From: JAUWGC01 sp963753055
GTDB taxonomy: Bacteria > Bacteroidota > Bacteroidia > Bacteroidales > B18-G4
Assembly: GCA_963753055.1 (NCBI GenBank)
Contig: CAVWAP010000005.1
Coordinates: forward strand, 23,105-87,104
Direction of reading: 5' to 3'
Length of the DNA stretch: 64,000 nt
Shown here in pieces: positions 16,923 to 26,118 of this stretch. The notes beneath the pieces are model-generated. The model saw only the letters and a list, made by a program, of their open reading frames with translations. It was not told the origin of the DNA and did no database searches. The translations under genes and the position numbers were made by a program. Positions within the stretch are counted from its first letter, which is position 1. Every line of letters begins with the position of its first letter.

Positions 16923-17570
16923 ATGGTCCATTTCATACATTTCAAAAACCCAAACTCAACAGAGATTGAGGAGAAGCTAAAACAGCTTCCAAAATGCCCC
17001 GGAACATGTTTCTTTATTGACATTATCAATTCCACGGATATTAAATACAAAACCGACCTCTGGCAATGGGGCAAGAAATTGAATAACACATTTAATTTCA
17101 TTTCTTTTTTAAATGATATCCCTGATCATGTCGTGAAAGGTATTGGGGATGAACTGATGTTCTATATCCCTGATGATAAGCTTAAATCCAAGGATTTCTA
17201 TAATAATTATTTATCCTTGCTTGAAGAGATCTTTGCCACCATTGACAATATCAAAAACTATCCAATCCCGGATGTTTTTCTTAACTGCAAAGTTTCTATC
17301 CACTATTGCACTGAGGTGTATAACATAACATTTATAGAAGGATCTAATGATTACTATGGCCGGGATATTGACCTTACGGCAAGGTTAATGTCAAAAGCCA
17401 GGGATAACAGGATCATACTGAGTGAGAAGTTTTACACAAAGGTTAAAAATGACCTGGTGGAACTGAATCTCAGAAAAGAAGATACTTTTCTTAAAGCTTT
17501 GTCTGACAAATATATCGAGGACTTTAAAGGGGTGCCTAATCCTACAGAATTCAGAGTTTTGCAAGTTTAG
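16923..17570 (+). CDS. class III nucleotidyl cyclase-like protein in a partner-switching operon
   Basis: A 215-residue protein with the class III cyclase pattern: FFIDIINSTDIK (first metal Asp), VKGIGDELMFY (second metal Asp preceded by the base-selecting Lys region), VSIHYC, YYGRDIDLTARLM (the conserved Asn-x3-Arg appears as Asp-x3-Arg), RIILSEKFY and FKGVPNPTEFRVL at the end. Both metal ligands and the transition-state Arg seem to be present, so it may make cAMP, cGMP or another cyclic nucleotide. There is no sensor domain. It lies 4 nt behind the STAS gene; control by protein partner switching is an inference. Confidence 0.65.
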   Translation: MVHFIHFKNPNSTEIEEKLKQLPKCPGTCFFIDIINSTDIKYKTDLWQWGKKLNNTFNFISFLNDIPDHVVKGIGDELMFYIPDDKLKSKDFYNNYLSLLEEIFATIDNIKNYPIPDVFLNCKVSIHYCTEVYNITFIEGSNDYYGRDIDLTARLMSKARDNRIILSEKFYTKVKNDLVELNLRKEDTFLKALSDKYIEDFKGVPNPTEFRVLQV

Positions 17571-17599
17571 CCCATAATTTCAATCAAGATGATCTGCTC

Positions 17600-18031
17600 A
17601 TGAAAAATCAAAATCAAGTTGTATCCGTTTTCAGGAAATCCCATTTCAATGCTGCTCACCGATTACATAATCCAAAATGGGATGACCAGACCAACCGGGA
17701 AGTATTTGATGTTTGTAATAATCCTAATTACCATGGTCATAATTATGAATTGATTGTGAAGGTAACAGGTGAGGTTGATCCGGGAACAGGTTATGTAATG
17801 GACCTTAAGGTGCTTCAGGACATTGTGGATAAGTACGTCATTGAAAAATTTGACCATAAGAATCTTAATCTTGACTTATCCGAATTCAAGGAACTGAACC
17901 CGACGGCAGAAAATATCTCAATTGTGATCTGGGAGATACTCAGGCCCCTGATCCAGGACCAGAACCACTTGTCAGTCCGGCTTTATGAAACAGAAAGAAA
18001 TTACGTTGAGTATAATGGACCTGCTACTTAA
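17600..18031 (+). CDS. 6-pyruvoyl-tetrahydropterin synthase / QueD family enzyme
   Basis: A 143-residue protein. Zinc ligands are in FNAAHRLHN and the HGH of CNNPNYHGHNYEL; the catalytic Cys is in the same motif and the catalytic Asp-His in FDHKNLN. The C-terminal LYETERNYVEY holds the pterin-anchoring Glu. The CNNPNxHGHNY spacing is that of eukaryote-like PTPS rather than the short CxxxHGH of QueD, so the product could be a tetrahydropterin or the preQ0 precursor. It is 29 nt after the cyclase-like gene and 15 nt before DUF192, perhaps in the same transcript. Confidence 0.82.
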   Translation: MKNQNQVVSVFRKSHFNAAHRLHNPKWDDQTNREVFDVCNNPNYHGHNYELIVKVTGEVDPGTGYVMDLKVLQDIVDKYVIEKFDHKNLNLDLSEFKELNPTAENISIVIWEILRPLIQDQNHLSVRLYETERNYVEYNGPAT

Positions 18032-18046
18032 TATTTAACTCTCTTC

Positions 18047-18553
18047 ATGAAGAAATATATCATCATTATCGCCCTCGCTGCCATCCTGCTGGCCTTTTAT
18101 TTCCTCTTCTTCCATGATAGCAAGCCAAAGTCAACGGCACAGCAGCAAGACACCAAAACAGAAGCAAAATACAACATTGACCTGGTAGTCTGGTTTATAA
18201 ATTCTGAAGGAGACACGCTTTCAAAGTTGTATGTTGAAGTGGCAGATGATTACTATTCCCAGGCAAGGGGACTTATGTACAGACCGAGCATGCCGGATAC
18301 TGTCGGTATGCTTTTTATTTATGACGACAATGATTTCAGATCCTTTTGGATGAAAAATACCCATATCTCCCTCGATCTTATATTCATCAGTAACAAGCTT
18401 AAGATAAACCAGATCCATGAATATGCCATCCCATATTCTGAAGAGAGCATTGTTTCAAAAGATAAGGCGAAATATGTAATAGAGGTTAATGCTGGTTATA
18501 CAGATAAACTGAAGATTACTGCCGGCCAATCTATAATCCTAAATCTCAAATAA
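18047..18553 (+). CDS. DUF192-family exported or membrane-anchored protein
   Basis: A 168-residue protein with an N-terminal membrane segment (residues 3-23) and a DUF192 domain: VEVADDYYSQARGLMYRPSMP, GMLFIYDDNDFRSFWMKNTHISLDLIFI, and the C-terminal VIEVNAGYTDKLKITAG. The family is widespread and lacks an agreed role. It follows the PTPS gene by 15 nt and converges with yidD. The stop codon TAA abuts a 7-bp-period array. Confidence 0.85.
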   Translation: MKKYIIIIALAAILLAFYFLFFHDSKPKSTAQQQDTKTEAKYNIDLVVWFINSEGDTLSKLYVEVADDYYSQARGLMYRPSMPDTVGMLFIYDDNDFRSFWMKNTHISLDLIFISNKLKINQIHEYAIPYSEESIVSKDKAKYVIEVNAGYTDKLKITAGQSIILNLK

Positions 18554-18598
18554 TATCCTTTATCATATATCTGTTTATCCTTTATCATTTATCATTCC
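18554..18598. repeat. 7-bp-period array (TTTATC-type) between DUF192 and yidD
   Basis: Units CTTTATC, ATATATC, TGTTTATC (8 nt), CTTTATC, ATTTATC, ATTCCTC fill the convergent gap. Read on the minus strand, the yidD C terminus (RNDK and stop TGA) lies within these units. Confidence 0.75.
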
Positions 18599-18836
18599 TC
18601 TTGTCAGGCACAGGATCGTACCCGGAGGTGCCCCAGGGGTGGCATTTAGAAACTCTTTTTACCGACAACCATAATCCTTTAAACAACCCATGTTTTTTTA
18701 AGGCTTCCATTGAATAGGTTGAACAGGTGGGCAGATGACGACAGGAAGCTGGGGTAAGGGGAGAAATGACAGCTTTGTAAATGTAAATGATTACCAGAAA
18801 TGGGAATATCAGGACTTTTCTTAAAACACTTCTCAT
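18585..18836 (-). CDS. yidD: membrane protein insertion efficiency factor YidD
   Basis: An 83-residue protein with the YidD signature: an N-terminal amphipathic helix, then YKAVISPLTPASCRHLPTCS, the CSTYSMEAL segment, and the WLSVKRVSKCHPWGTSGYDPVP C-terminal block. It helps YidC insert inner-membrane proteins. The start overlaps the stop of the upstream hybrid kinase gene by an ATGA, which makes it an odd operon partner for a house-keeping factor. The last four codons lie in a 7-bp-period array. Confidence 0.93.
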   Translation of the reverse strand: MRSVLRKVLIFPFLVIIYIYKAVISPLTPASCRHLPTCSTYSMEALKKHGLFKGLWLSVKRVSKCHPWGTSGYDPVPDKRNDK

Positions 18837-21346
18837 TCAAGGTACTTGTTTAGTTTGTCAAGTATTTCAGGTGATTCAAACGGTTTGAGTATGTGATCAT
18901 CAAAACTGCTGCTTTCAGTATCTTCTATATGGTCACTGATACCTATTATAGAAAGGCTTTCATTAATTTCACGCAATTGATGGAATAAATCATCATTATT
19001 ACCAGCTAATGATATCTCTAACAGGATCAGGTCTATATTCTTATTGCTTCTGCACATCTCCAGTGCCTGTTTCCCATCTGCTGCGTACATCAGCTTGGTA
19101 TGCTCCTTGAGTAATTCCTCAAGCTGAATGTATTCCTGAATGGATTTCTCGACTATTAATATCTGCTTATTGCCCCAGCTGTATTTCTTTTCTTTCTTCT
19201 GATCCTTCTCTCCAACGATGGTATTTGGCAGACTGAAATAAAAAGTTGATCCACTACCCAGGTCTGAGTCAACCCATATCTCTCCATTCATCATTTTAAC
19301 CAGGCTTTGTGTGATTGCCAGGCCAAGCCCTGTACCTTCTTTCTTGATATTATGGGGTTTGGGCTCCTGGATAAACCTCTCAAAAATCAACTTTTGATAT
19401 CTTTTAGAAATACCTATGCCTGTATCCCTAACATAGAATAAGATATCTTTCTGATTCTCAGTCTGGTATCCGTATTCAACTTTTCCCTCGTTGGTAAACT
19501 TGAATGCATTTCCAATAAGGTTGATGAGTATTTGCTTTAGCCTGGAAGGGTCTGAATGAATATTGCATGGTTGAGTCTTATCCGGGATCTTAAGTTTAAG
19601 TTGGATGGATTCCTTGCCTTTCTTGATCTTAAGTGACTCAAATACCGTATATAATTCTTCAAGAAACAGGTTTAACTCAAAGGGGATCTGGATCAGCTTA
19701 ATAACATTGGATTGAATGCGCGTAAACTCAAGGATATCATTGGTCAGGTTAAGTAATGCCTGTCCGTTGCTGTCTATTATACTAATAAATTCTTTCTTTC
19801 TGTTATCATCCAGGTCGGGTGACTGCAGCAGGTGTGAAAAGCTGATAATAGCTTTTATGGGTGTTTGAATTTCATGTGAAATATTTGCAAGAAAAGCCGA
19901 CTTGGACTTATCTGATTCCTCTGCCTTTTCTTTCGCTTTGATCAGCTCCTCATCATACTTTTTCCGTTGAATGGCATTGGCTATGATCTGCCCGGTGATC
20001 TGGAAAGCATCGACCCTGTCATCAGATAAGCTAACTGACGCACTGATAGTATCAAAGCCGTAAAATCCTATAAACTCATTCCCGATAAACATAGGCAGGT
20101 TGATCAGGGATCTTATAAAGGTATGTTCCTGGTTTTTCGTGAAAGGATGTTTTTGCAGGTCTTCAGGATGCTCAGCACCGGTAATGATAACATGATCTCC
20201 CTGGATCAATCGCTCATAATAGGTTTGATGTTCATCGAAGATGAGGGTCTTAAAATGCTCGCTTGCCGGCTTGATCGTTACTCTTGCCCATTCGTATGTC
20301 AGATCAAAATGCTTCTCGTCATCGTTAATAAGGTAAACATAGCCCCGGTCCACATCAGTAAACTTCACAACGTCCTTCAGGGCTTTGACAATACCGTCAT
20401 CAATTTGTGTGTTATCTAATCGAATGAACTCAGATGAAGTGGTATTTATTAGTTCAATAAACTCAATACGCTGGTTAAGCGATTTCTGCGCCAGTTTCCT
20501 TTCTTCAACTTCATTGCTGAGCCTTTTAGTCCGTTCCTGGACTTTCACCTCCAGCTCCTGGTTCAGGGATTGCAGATTGTTCTCAGCGATCTTTCTGGCG
20601 GTGATATTCACCATTACCCCCCTGATGCCTCTGTTTCCTCCTTCACTGCTGATTGCTGTAGCATAGATAAGGGCAGGGAAGGAGCTCCCATCTTGTGTCT
20701 CAACCTTTATTTCCAGTCCTTCATCAATATACTTGTTATCAAGAAATATTTCAACTCCACTGATCTCAGGATCATTCTTTCTTGCTGGTCTGGCTATATC
20801 GCGGAGGTTGATATTTTCATCAAGGGCATTTTCTTTTAAACCCAGTATTTCAAGAGCCCTTTTGTTGATGAAGGTCAGGTCTCCATTGAGGTCGGTTTCA
20901 AAGACAATCTCTGGCAATAACTCCGCCAGGTCCCTGAATTTCTTCTCTGTTTCCTTGATTTTTCTGTCAAGAAGGATGTTGTTGGCAAGTTCAGAAATGA
21001 CTTTCTTGAACTGCGTCTGGTTAACAGGCTTAAGCAGGTAACCCTCAATCCCCATTTCTATTGACTGAATGAAATAATCTGTCTCCTGGTGACCTGAAAC
21101 AAGTACAATCTTGACCTGGTCGTCGAGCTTTCTGACCTCCCGGATCATCTCAAGCCCATCCATCTCAGGCATCTTGATATCGCTGACGATGATGTCAGGG
21201 CGATGTTTTTGAAATGCTTCAACACCTTCCCGTCCGTTTTCAGCTGTAAATATCCGGTCGGTTATATTGTCCAGGAATTTCCCGTACAATGCCCGTGATA
21301 TCTTGTCGTCCTCAACAAGTAAAATGGAGACATTCAATTCGTTCAT
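18833..21346 (-). CDS. hybrid histidine kinase: receiver, PAS, GAF, HisKA, HATPase, pseudo-receiver
   Basis: An 837-residue cytoplasmic sensor without membrane segments. In order: an N-terminal receiver (phospho-Asp in VSDIKMPEMDG), a PAS domain (about 135-255), a short coiled coil, a GAF domain (about 295-455), a HisKA dimerisation helix with the phospho-His near 490 (ANISHEIQTPIKAI, Q replacing the usual R), an HATPase domain (NAFKFTNEG, DTGIGISK, GTGLGLAI) and a C-terminal receiver. In the last receiver the Asp is replaced by Glu (LILLEISLAGN). The start at 21346 is preferred to a TTG 9 nt upstream. The divergent NarL-type regulator gene may encode its partner. Confidence 0.88.
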   Translation of the reverse strand: MNELNVSILLVEDDKISRALYGKFLDNITDRIFTAENGREGVEAFQKHRPDIIVSDIKMPEMDGLEMIREVRKLDDQVKIVLVSGHQETDYFIQSIEMGIEGYLLKPVNQTQFKKVISELANNILLDRKIKETEKKFRDLAELLPEIVFETDLNGDLTFINKRALEILGLKENALDENINLRDIARPARKNDPEISGVEIFLDNKYIDEGLEIKVETQDGSSFPALIYATAISSEGGNRGIRGVMVNITARKIAENNLQSLNQELEVKVQERTKRLSNEVEERKLAQKSLNQRIEFIELINTTSSEFIRLDNTQIDDGIVKALKDVVKFTDVDRGYVYLINDDEKHFDLTYEWARVTIKPASEHFKTLIFDEHQTYYERLIQGDHVIITGAEHPEDLQKHPFTKNQEHTFIRSLINLPMFIGNEFIGFYGFDTISASVSLSDDRVDAFQITGQIIANAIQRKKYDEELIKAKEKAEESDKSKSAFLANISHEIQTPIKAIISFSHLLQSPDLDDNRKKEFISIIDSNGQALLNLTNDILEFTRIQSNVIKLIQIPFELNLFLEELYTVFESLKIKKGKESIQLKLKIPDKTQPCNIHSDPSRLKQILINLIGNAFKFTNEGKVEYGYQTENQKDILFYVRDTGIGISKRYQKLIFERFIQEPKPHNIKKEGTGLGLAITQSLVKMMNGEIWVDSDLGSGSTFYFSLPNTIVGEKDQKKEKKYSWGNKQILIVEKSIQEYIQLEELLKEHTKLMYAADGKQALEMCRSNKNIDLILLEISLAGNNDDLFHQLREINESLSIIGISDHIEDTESSSFDDHILKPFESPEILDKLNKYLE

Positions 21347-21379
21347 TCCAGTCAAAAAATTAGATTGGTGGGTCTAAAA

Positions 21380-21387
21380 CAAAGATA
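21380..21387 (-). promoter_or_regulatory. -7 promoter element of the hybrid kinase gene
   Basis: The minus strand reads TATCTTTG, matching TAnnTTTG, about 34 nt before the ATG. Confidence 0.5.
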
Positions 21388-21511
21388 CTAAATTAATCTT
21401 CTGCATTATCAATGAACTTATCAAGCGTAATTGTGAAATTGACACCTGATATTTATAAGATTTTTAATTATCTTTACGTTAGCTTATCAGGTAATTGTTG
21501 ATTTATAGATT

Positions 21512-22162
21512 ATGGAAAAGATAAAGATACTCATTGTAGAAGACCATGAAGTGGTTATTAAAGGTATCAGGGCCTTGTTGGAGCCCTATGATGACCTTGA
21601 GGTTATTGGTTATGCCCTGGAGCCCGAGGATGCCCAGAAGAAGATGGAGTCTCTCACTCCTGACGTAATCATTATGGATATCAACCTTCCGGAAATGTCA
21701 GGGATAGAACTGACCAAGATCATTACCGACAAATACCCAGACATCAAAGTAGTGTATTATACTTCCCATGTTGATGAGCAGCTGATCACTGATGGCTTTG
21801 AGGCGGGTGCCTTCGGATATGTCCCTAAGGATTTCAGCACTGAAGAGCTTGTTGAAGCCATACATATGGTAAATAAAGGCCAGAAATACATGAAGGGGAT
21901 AGTATCGGAAAAATTTATCTCCAGTTACCTGCGTTCTGAGAAGGAAAAAAAGTTCAAACAGATCATGCCTTTGTCCGATCGTGAGCTTGAAGTATTAAAA
22001 TTTCTCAGCCAGGGCTTGAGCAATAAGCAGATTGCCGACAAGCTTTTCATCAGCATCCGAACCGTTGAAACTCATAAGCACAATCTCATGAAAAAGCTTA
22101 ATATATTTAGCACTGCGGAGCTTGTGATCTATGCTATCCAGAACAGCATTATACAGATATGA
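21512..22162 (+). CDS. NarL/LuxR-family response regulator
   Basis: A 216-residue regulator. The receiver has VEDHEVV, phospho-Asp in IIMDINLPEMSG, the switch Thr/Ser in VYYTSHVD and Lys in YVPKDFS. The C-terminal LuxR-type HTH is at about 154-200 (DRELEVLKFLSQGLSNKQIAD, then ISIRTVETHKHNLMKKL). It is transcribed divergently from the hybrid kinase, a common arrangement for a cognate pair, but pairing is an inference. A strong hairpin with a T-tract follows the gene. Confidence 0.92.
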   Translation: MEKIKILIVEDHEVVIKGIRALLEPYDDLEVIGYALEPEDAQKKMESLTPDVIIMDINLPEMSGIELTKIITDKYPDIKVVYYTSHVDEQLITDGFEAGAFGYVPKDFSTEELVEAIHMVNKGQKYMKGIVSEKFISSYLRSEKEKKFKQIMPLSDRELEVLKFLSQGLSNKQIADKLFISIRTVETHKHNLMKKLNIFSTAELVIYAIQNSIIQI

Positions 22163-22181
22163 TCATTACCCTCACTGATAA

Positions 22182-22221
22182 AGGCATCCGTAAATTCACG
22201 TAATGCCTATCCGTTTTTTTT
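22182..22221 (+). terminator. intrinsic terminator of the NarL-type regulator gene
   Basis: AGGCAT (22182-22187) pairs with ATGCCT (22203-22208), with an inner CGT/ACG pair. After a short CCG the sequence runs into a T-tract at 22214-22221. Confidence 0.6.
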
Positions 22222-22270
22222 CTTTGAATTTCAAGTAGCTTCCCCAATTGACGCGGGTACCCCGATGCTA

Positions 22271-22358
22271 TAACTTTGTTCGTGGATCGTAATTTATAAG
22301 ATTTGGGTTTAACATTCCGGGGTTCTTGATGCGTCATCAGTCCTCGGAATGCTTTTTT
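22271..22358 (+). ncRNA. candidate small RNA gene with its own promoter and terminator
   Basis: TAACTTTG at 22271-22278 matches the -7 element TAnnTTTG, and an ATTG 20 bp upstream fits the -33 position. About 35 nt further on, a strong hairpin (CATTCCGGGG at 22313 paired with CCTCGGAATG ending 22351, with an inner TGATG/CATCA stem) is followed by TTTTTT. The predicted transcript is about 75 nt and holds no reading frame of note. It lies between the NarL-type regulator and the 3' end of uvrA. I do not recognise an RNA family. Confidence 0.4.
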
Positions 22359-22392
22359 ATACCCCCACCGCTTTTAAATCCCTCAAAACATA

Positions 22393-25223
22393 TTATAAGG
22401 AAAGGTATTTTGCTGTATAGGAATGCTTGTTTGTGAGCAGGACTTCAGGTGTGCCGCTAAAAACTAACAGGCCTCCTTCATCACCACCTTCAGGTCCCAG
22501 GTCTATCAGCCAGTCAGCACATTTGATCACCTCCAGGTTGTGCTCGATCACGATCACTGTATGTCCTTTTTCAATTAAGGCGTTCAGTGCTTTAATCAGG
22601 TTGCCTATATCATGGAAATGCAAACCGGTTGTGGGTTCATCGAATATGAACAGGGTAGGGGCTTCATTTTCTCCTTTGGACAGGAAATATGCCAGTTTGA
22701 TACGTTGCGCTTCACCACCACTTAGTGTGCTGCTGGCCTGGCCCAGCTTCAGGTACCCCAATCCAACATCTTGCAAAGGTTTAAGCTTGCCGATGATTTT
22801 TTTATGAAATGTAGTAGCTTTCTCAGCAGGATTAAAAAACTCAATGGCCTGGTTAACGGTAAGGTTCAGCACATCACTGATATTCTTGTCATTGACTTTT
22901 ATGTCAAGCACCTCGCTCTTAAACCGCTTCCCATAGGCAGGTTTCACATTTTAGATAAATATCTGCCATGAACTGCATTTCAATCTTGACCACTCCTTCA
23001 CCTTCGCATTCTTCACATCGTCCACCCGGGATATTAAAGGAGAAAAATCCTGGCTTGTAAGCTCTCATCTTTGCCAGCTGCTGTTCAGCAAAAAGTCCCC
23101 TGATATCATCGAATGCTTTCAAATAAGTTGCTGGATTTGATCTGGAAGAACGCCCAATAGGGTTCTGGTCGATCATCTCAACGGCTCCAATCCTGTTCGT
23201 ATCGCCATTAAGCTTGTTCATATTTGCCTGATTTACCTGCAAAACCACCATGAACTTTCTTTAATGCCGGATACAGGACATCTTTCACCAAGTGAAGATT
23301 TACCTGATCCGCTGACACCGGTAATAACGGTTAGAATGTTTAATGGAAACTTTATGTCCAGGTATTTGAGATTGTTTTCGTGGCTCCCTCTACTGAAATG
23401 AAATCTTTCCATGGCCTTCTCAGGCCTGGTATAGGGATCAACATTTCTTTTCTCAGGTAGTTACCTGTGAGGCTGGCTTTATTCTTCATGAGCTTTTAAG
23501 TCTCCCTGGAATACAACTTCACCTCCATGATATCCTGCCATAGGGCCCATATCTATAATGTGATCCGCTGACTCAATAATATCTTCGTCATGCTCAACTA
23601 CAATTACAGTATTTCCAAGATCCCGCAGCTGTTTTAAAATTTTGATCAGCAGTTGTGTATCCCGTGGATGCAGTCCAATACTGGGTTCATCAAGGATGTA
23701 CATCGAGCCGACCAGGCTGCTGCCCAGGGATGTAGCCAGGTTAATTCGCTGGGATTCCCCACCTGAAAGAGTAGAGGAGAGGCGGTTAAGGGTCAGATAA
23801 CCCAAGCCAACATCATTCAAAAACTGTAAACGCTTGCTTATTTCCATGACTAATCTTTCAGCAATATGCTTGATCATGCTTATTAGTTTCAGCTTGTCAA
23901 AGAATGACAGTAATTTTTTTACTGGCAACAATACCATGTCATTGATCGATTTGCCATTAACCTTTACATAATTGGCATCTTTCCTGAGCCGTGTACCATG
24001 GCATTCAGGACAGATAGTTTTACCCCTGTACCGGGAAAGCATTACCCTGTATTGGATTTTATAGGTTTGCTCTTCTACATATTTAAAGAAGTCATTAATG
24101 CCTGCGAAGTATTCATTTCCATTCCACAATAGAGCCTTTTGCTCATCACTAAGTTCAAAAAATGGCTTATGAATAGGAAAGTCGAATTTGTAAGCATTCA
24201 TAACTAGCTCCTCTTTCCATTCACTCATTTTTTCACCTTTCCAGCATGCAATGGCATCATCATAAACAGAAAGACTTTTATTTGGGATAACCAGGTCTTC
24301 ATCAATTCCAATGATGCTTCCAAACCCTTCACAAGTCTTACATGCACCATAAGGGATTGTTAAAGCTGAAAAGATTGAAAGAGGGTTCTTCAAAGAGAAT
24401 ACCGTCCAGTTCAAATTTATTGGAAAATTGTTTGATTTCTTTTTCCCTTCCAGTTCTATTTCCACAATACACTCTCCATGACCTTCAAAAAAGGCAGTCT
24501 GCACAGAGTCGGCAATCCGGGTTTGCAAGTCGGGATCATCTTGGTCAACTTTAAGCCGGTCTATTACAATCCTGATCTTTTTCGCATCAATAAATTTGTC
24601 AATACTTTCCATGGCTTCATCAATCCGGATGATCTCCCCATTAAATGCAATTCTGCTGAATCCCTGCTGGTTCAGGACCATCAGTTGCTCGGCAAGCAAC
24701 CTGTCCTTGCTTATCTGCAAAGGGGCATAGATTATCACCTTGCTGTCATGGTTCTTTGAAAGTATATAATCGGTAACATCTGTAACAGTATGCCTTTTAA
24801 CCAGTTTACCTGATACCGGGGAATAGGTTTTACCTATCCTGGCAAATAGAGAAGCTTCAGGTATTCATAGATTTCTGTTGAGGTACCGACAGTCGACCTT
24901 GGATTCCTGGTATTGACCTTTTGTTCGATAGCTATGGCCGGGGATACTCCTTTAATATAATCCACTTCGGGCTTGCTCATACGGCCAAGAAATTGCCTTG
25001 CATAAGAGCTGAGACTTTCAACATAGCGCCTCTGGCCATCGGCATATAATGTGTCAAACGCAAGGGATGATTTCCCGGAACCTGATAAACCAGTGATAAC
25101 CACCAGTTTATTCCTTGGGATGGCTATATCAATGTTTTTCAGGTTATGTACCCTGGCACCCTTTATGGTGATAAATTTCTTTGGATCAAGCTTGGAAAAA
25201 TCCATGAATTCAATTTGGCTCAT
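22393..25223 (-). pseudogene. uvrA: uvrA, excinuclease ABC subunit A, disrupted by six indels
   Basis: The 2,831-nt region covers the full length of a roughly 943-residue UvrA: N-terminal KKFITIKGARVHNLKNID and Walker A GLSGSGKSS, the first ABC signature TLSGGESQRI with LDEPSIGLHPRD, the second Walker A GVSGSGKSS, zinc-binding GGRCEECEGEG, the second signature TLSGGEAQRI and a normal C terminus. The frame breaks at about 24843-24849 (+2), 23488-23492 (+1), 23448-23453 (-1, in an A run), 23288-23291 (+1), 23212-23214 (+1) and 22935-22938 (+1). The net shift agrees with the region's length modulo 3. Conserved motifs survive between the breaks and the promoter is intact, so the decay is recent or the local consensus sequence is poor. 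Confidence 0.9.
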
Positions 25224-25238
25224 TAGCTAAAAGCGATG

Positions 25239-25246
25239 CAAAAATA
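25239..25246 (-). promoter_or_regulatory. -7 promoter element of uvrA
   Basis: The minus strand reads TATTTTTG followed by C, 15 nt before the ATG at 25223. The promoter is intact although the gene is frameshifted. Confidence 0.55.
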
Positions 25247-25255
25247 GCTAAAAAT

Positions 25256-25286
25256 TTTGCTTTTTTGAATTTATTCCTTATATTTG
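25256..25286 (+). promoter_or_regulatory. -33/-7 promoter of the ECF sigma factor gene
   Basis: TTTG at 25256-25259 and TATATTTG at 25279-25286 are separated by 19 bp, a complete match to the Bacteroidota vegetative promoter. The leader would be about 145 nt, unusually long for this window. Confidence 0.65.
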
Positions 25287-25437
25287 CATTGATATTGAAA
25301 CTCAATATCGTAATAATTCGTATGATTAACACGTTCCTGTTATACTACCTGTATAAGGAACACCAAATATAGGAGAGAGATTATCGAGTAAATATTTACC
25401 CTTTTTTTAATTAAGTATTACTAAAAAAGGGAGGCAT

Positions 25438-26025
25438 ATGAAAGCCACGACAATTAGCGATAAAGTGCTAATTAATGACTATTTACAAGGTAATCAGGCC
25501 AGCCTTGAGCAATTAATCCAAAGTCACAAGAATAGAGTGTATGCATATATCCTTATGGTTGTTAAGGATAAGCAATTGGCCGATGACATATTCCAGGATA
25601 CTTTTATTAAAGTGATCAATACTATACGAGCCGGATCCTATAAAGAAGAAGGCAAGTTTATACAATGGGTCATGAGGATCGCCCATAATCTGATCATCGA
25701 TCATTTCAGGAAGTCAAAACGTATCCCGGTTATTGATAATGATAATGATGATTTCGACATCTTCGATACTGTCAGGATCACGGATGAATCAGTTGAAGAC
25801 CGCATGGTCATTGAGCAGATTCATAAAGATGTCAGGGAACTGATAGAGTACCTGCCACCGGAACAAAAAGAAGTGTTGATGATGCGACATTACTCAGATA
25901 TGAGTTTTAAAGATATTGCTGAGCAAACTGATGTTAGCATAAATACTGCCCTTGGCAGGATGCGCTATGCATTGATAAACCTCAGGAAATTGATCAAAGA
26001 AAAAGAAGTTATTCTGACGGCGTAA
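25438..26025 (+). CDS. RNA polymerase sigma factor, ECF type
   Basis: A 195-residue sigma-70 family protein with region 2 (HKNRVYAYILMVVKDKQLADDIFQDTFIKV, -10 recognition near IQWVMRIAHNLIIDHFRKSKR) and region 4 (LPPEQKEVLMMRHYSDMSFKDIAE, then VSINTALGRMRYALINLRKL). No anti-sigma gene is adjacent; a tiny ORF follows instead, an arrangement seen with house-keeping-like ECF factors in Bacteroidota. The 145-nt leader leaves room for post-transcriptional control. The regulon is unknown. Confidence 0.92.
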   Translation: MKATTISDKVLINDYLQGNQASLEQLIQSHKNRVYAYILMVVKDKQLADDIFQDTFIKVINTIRAGSYKEEGKFIQWVMRIAHNLIIDHFRKSKRIPVIDNDNDDFDIFDTVRITDESVEDRMVIEQIHKDVRELIEYLPPEQKEVLMMRHYSDMSFKDIAEQTDVSINTALGRMRYALINLRKLIKEKEVILTA

Positions 26026-26118
26026 AGAATTTCATATTTTTTTCTTTCAGGGTGAAATATTACGAGATGATCGACGTTATCTAACTGTAAATTGTTATGA
26101 TAACCAAAGACCAATCGT

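Noticed and set aside
22393..25223. Four separate ABC-ATPase genes
   Set aside because: The pieces are collinear parts of a single UvrA, joined by shifts of frame; domain order and total length match one gene.
22393..25223. Programmed frameshifting of uvrA
   Set aside because: Six events at unrelated sequences, with no slippery sites or downstream structures of a known kind.
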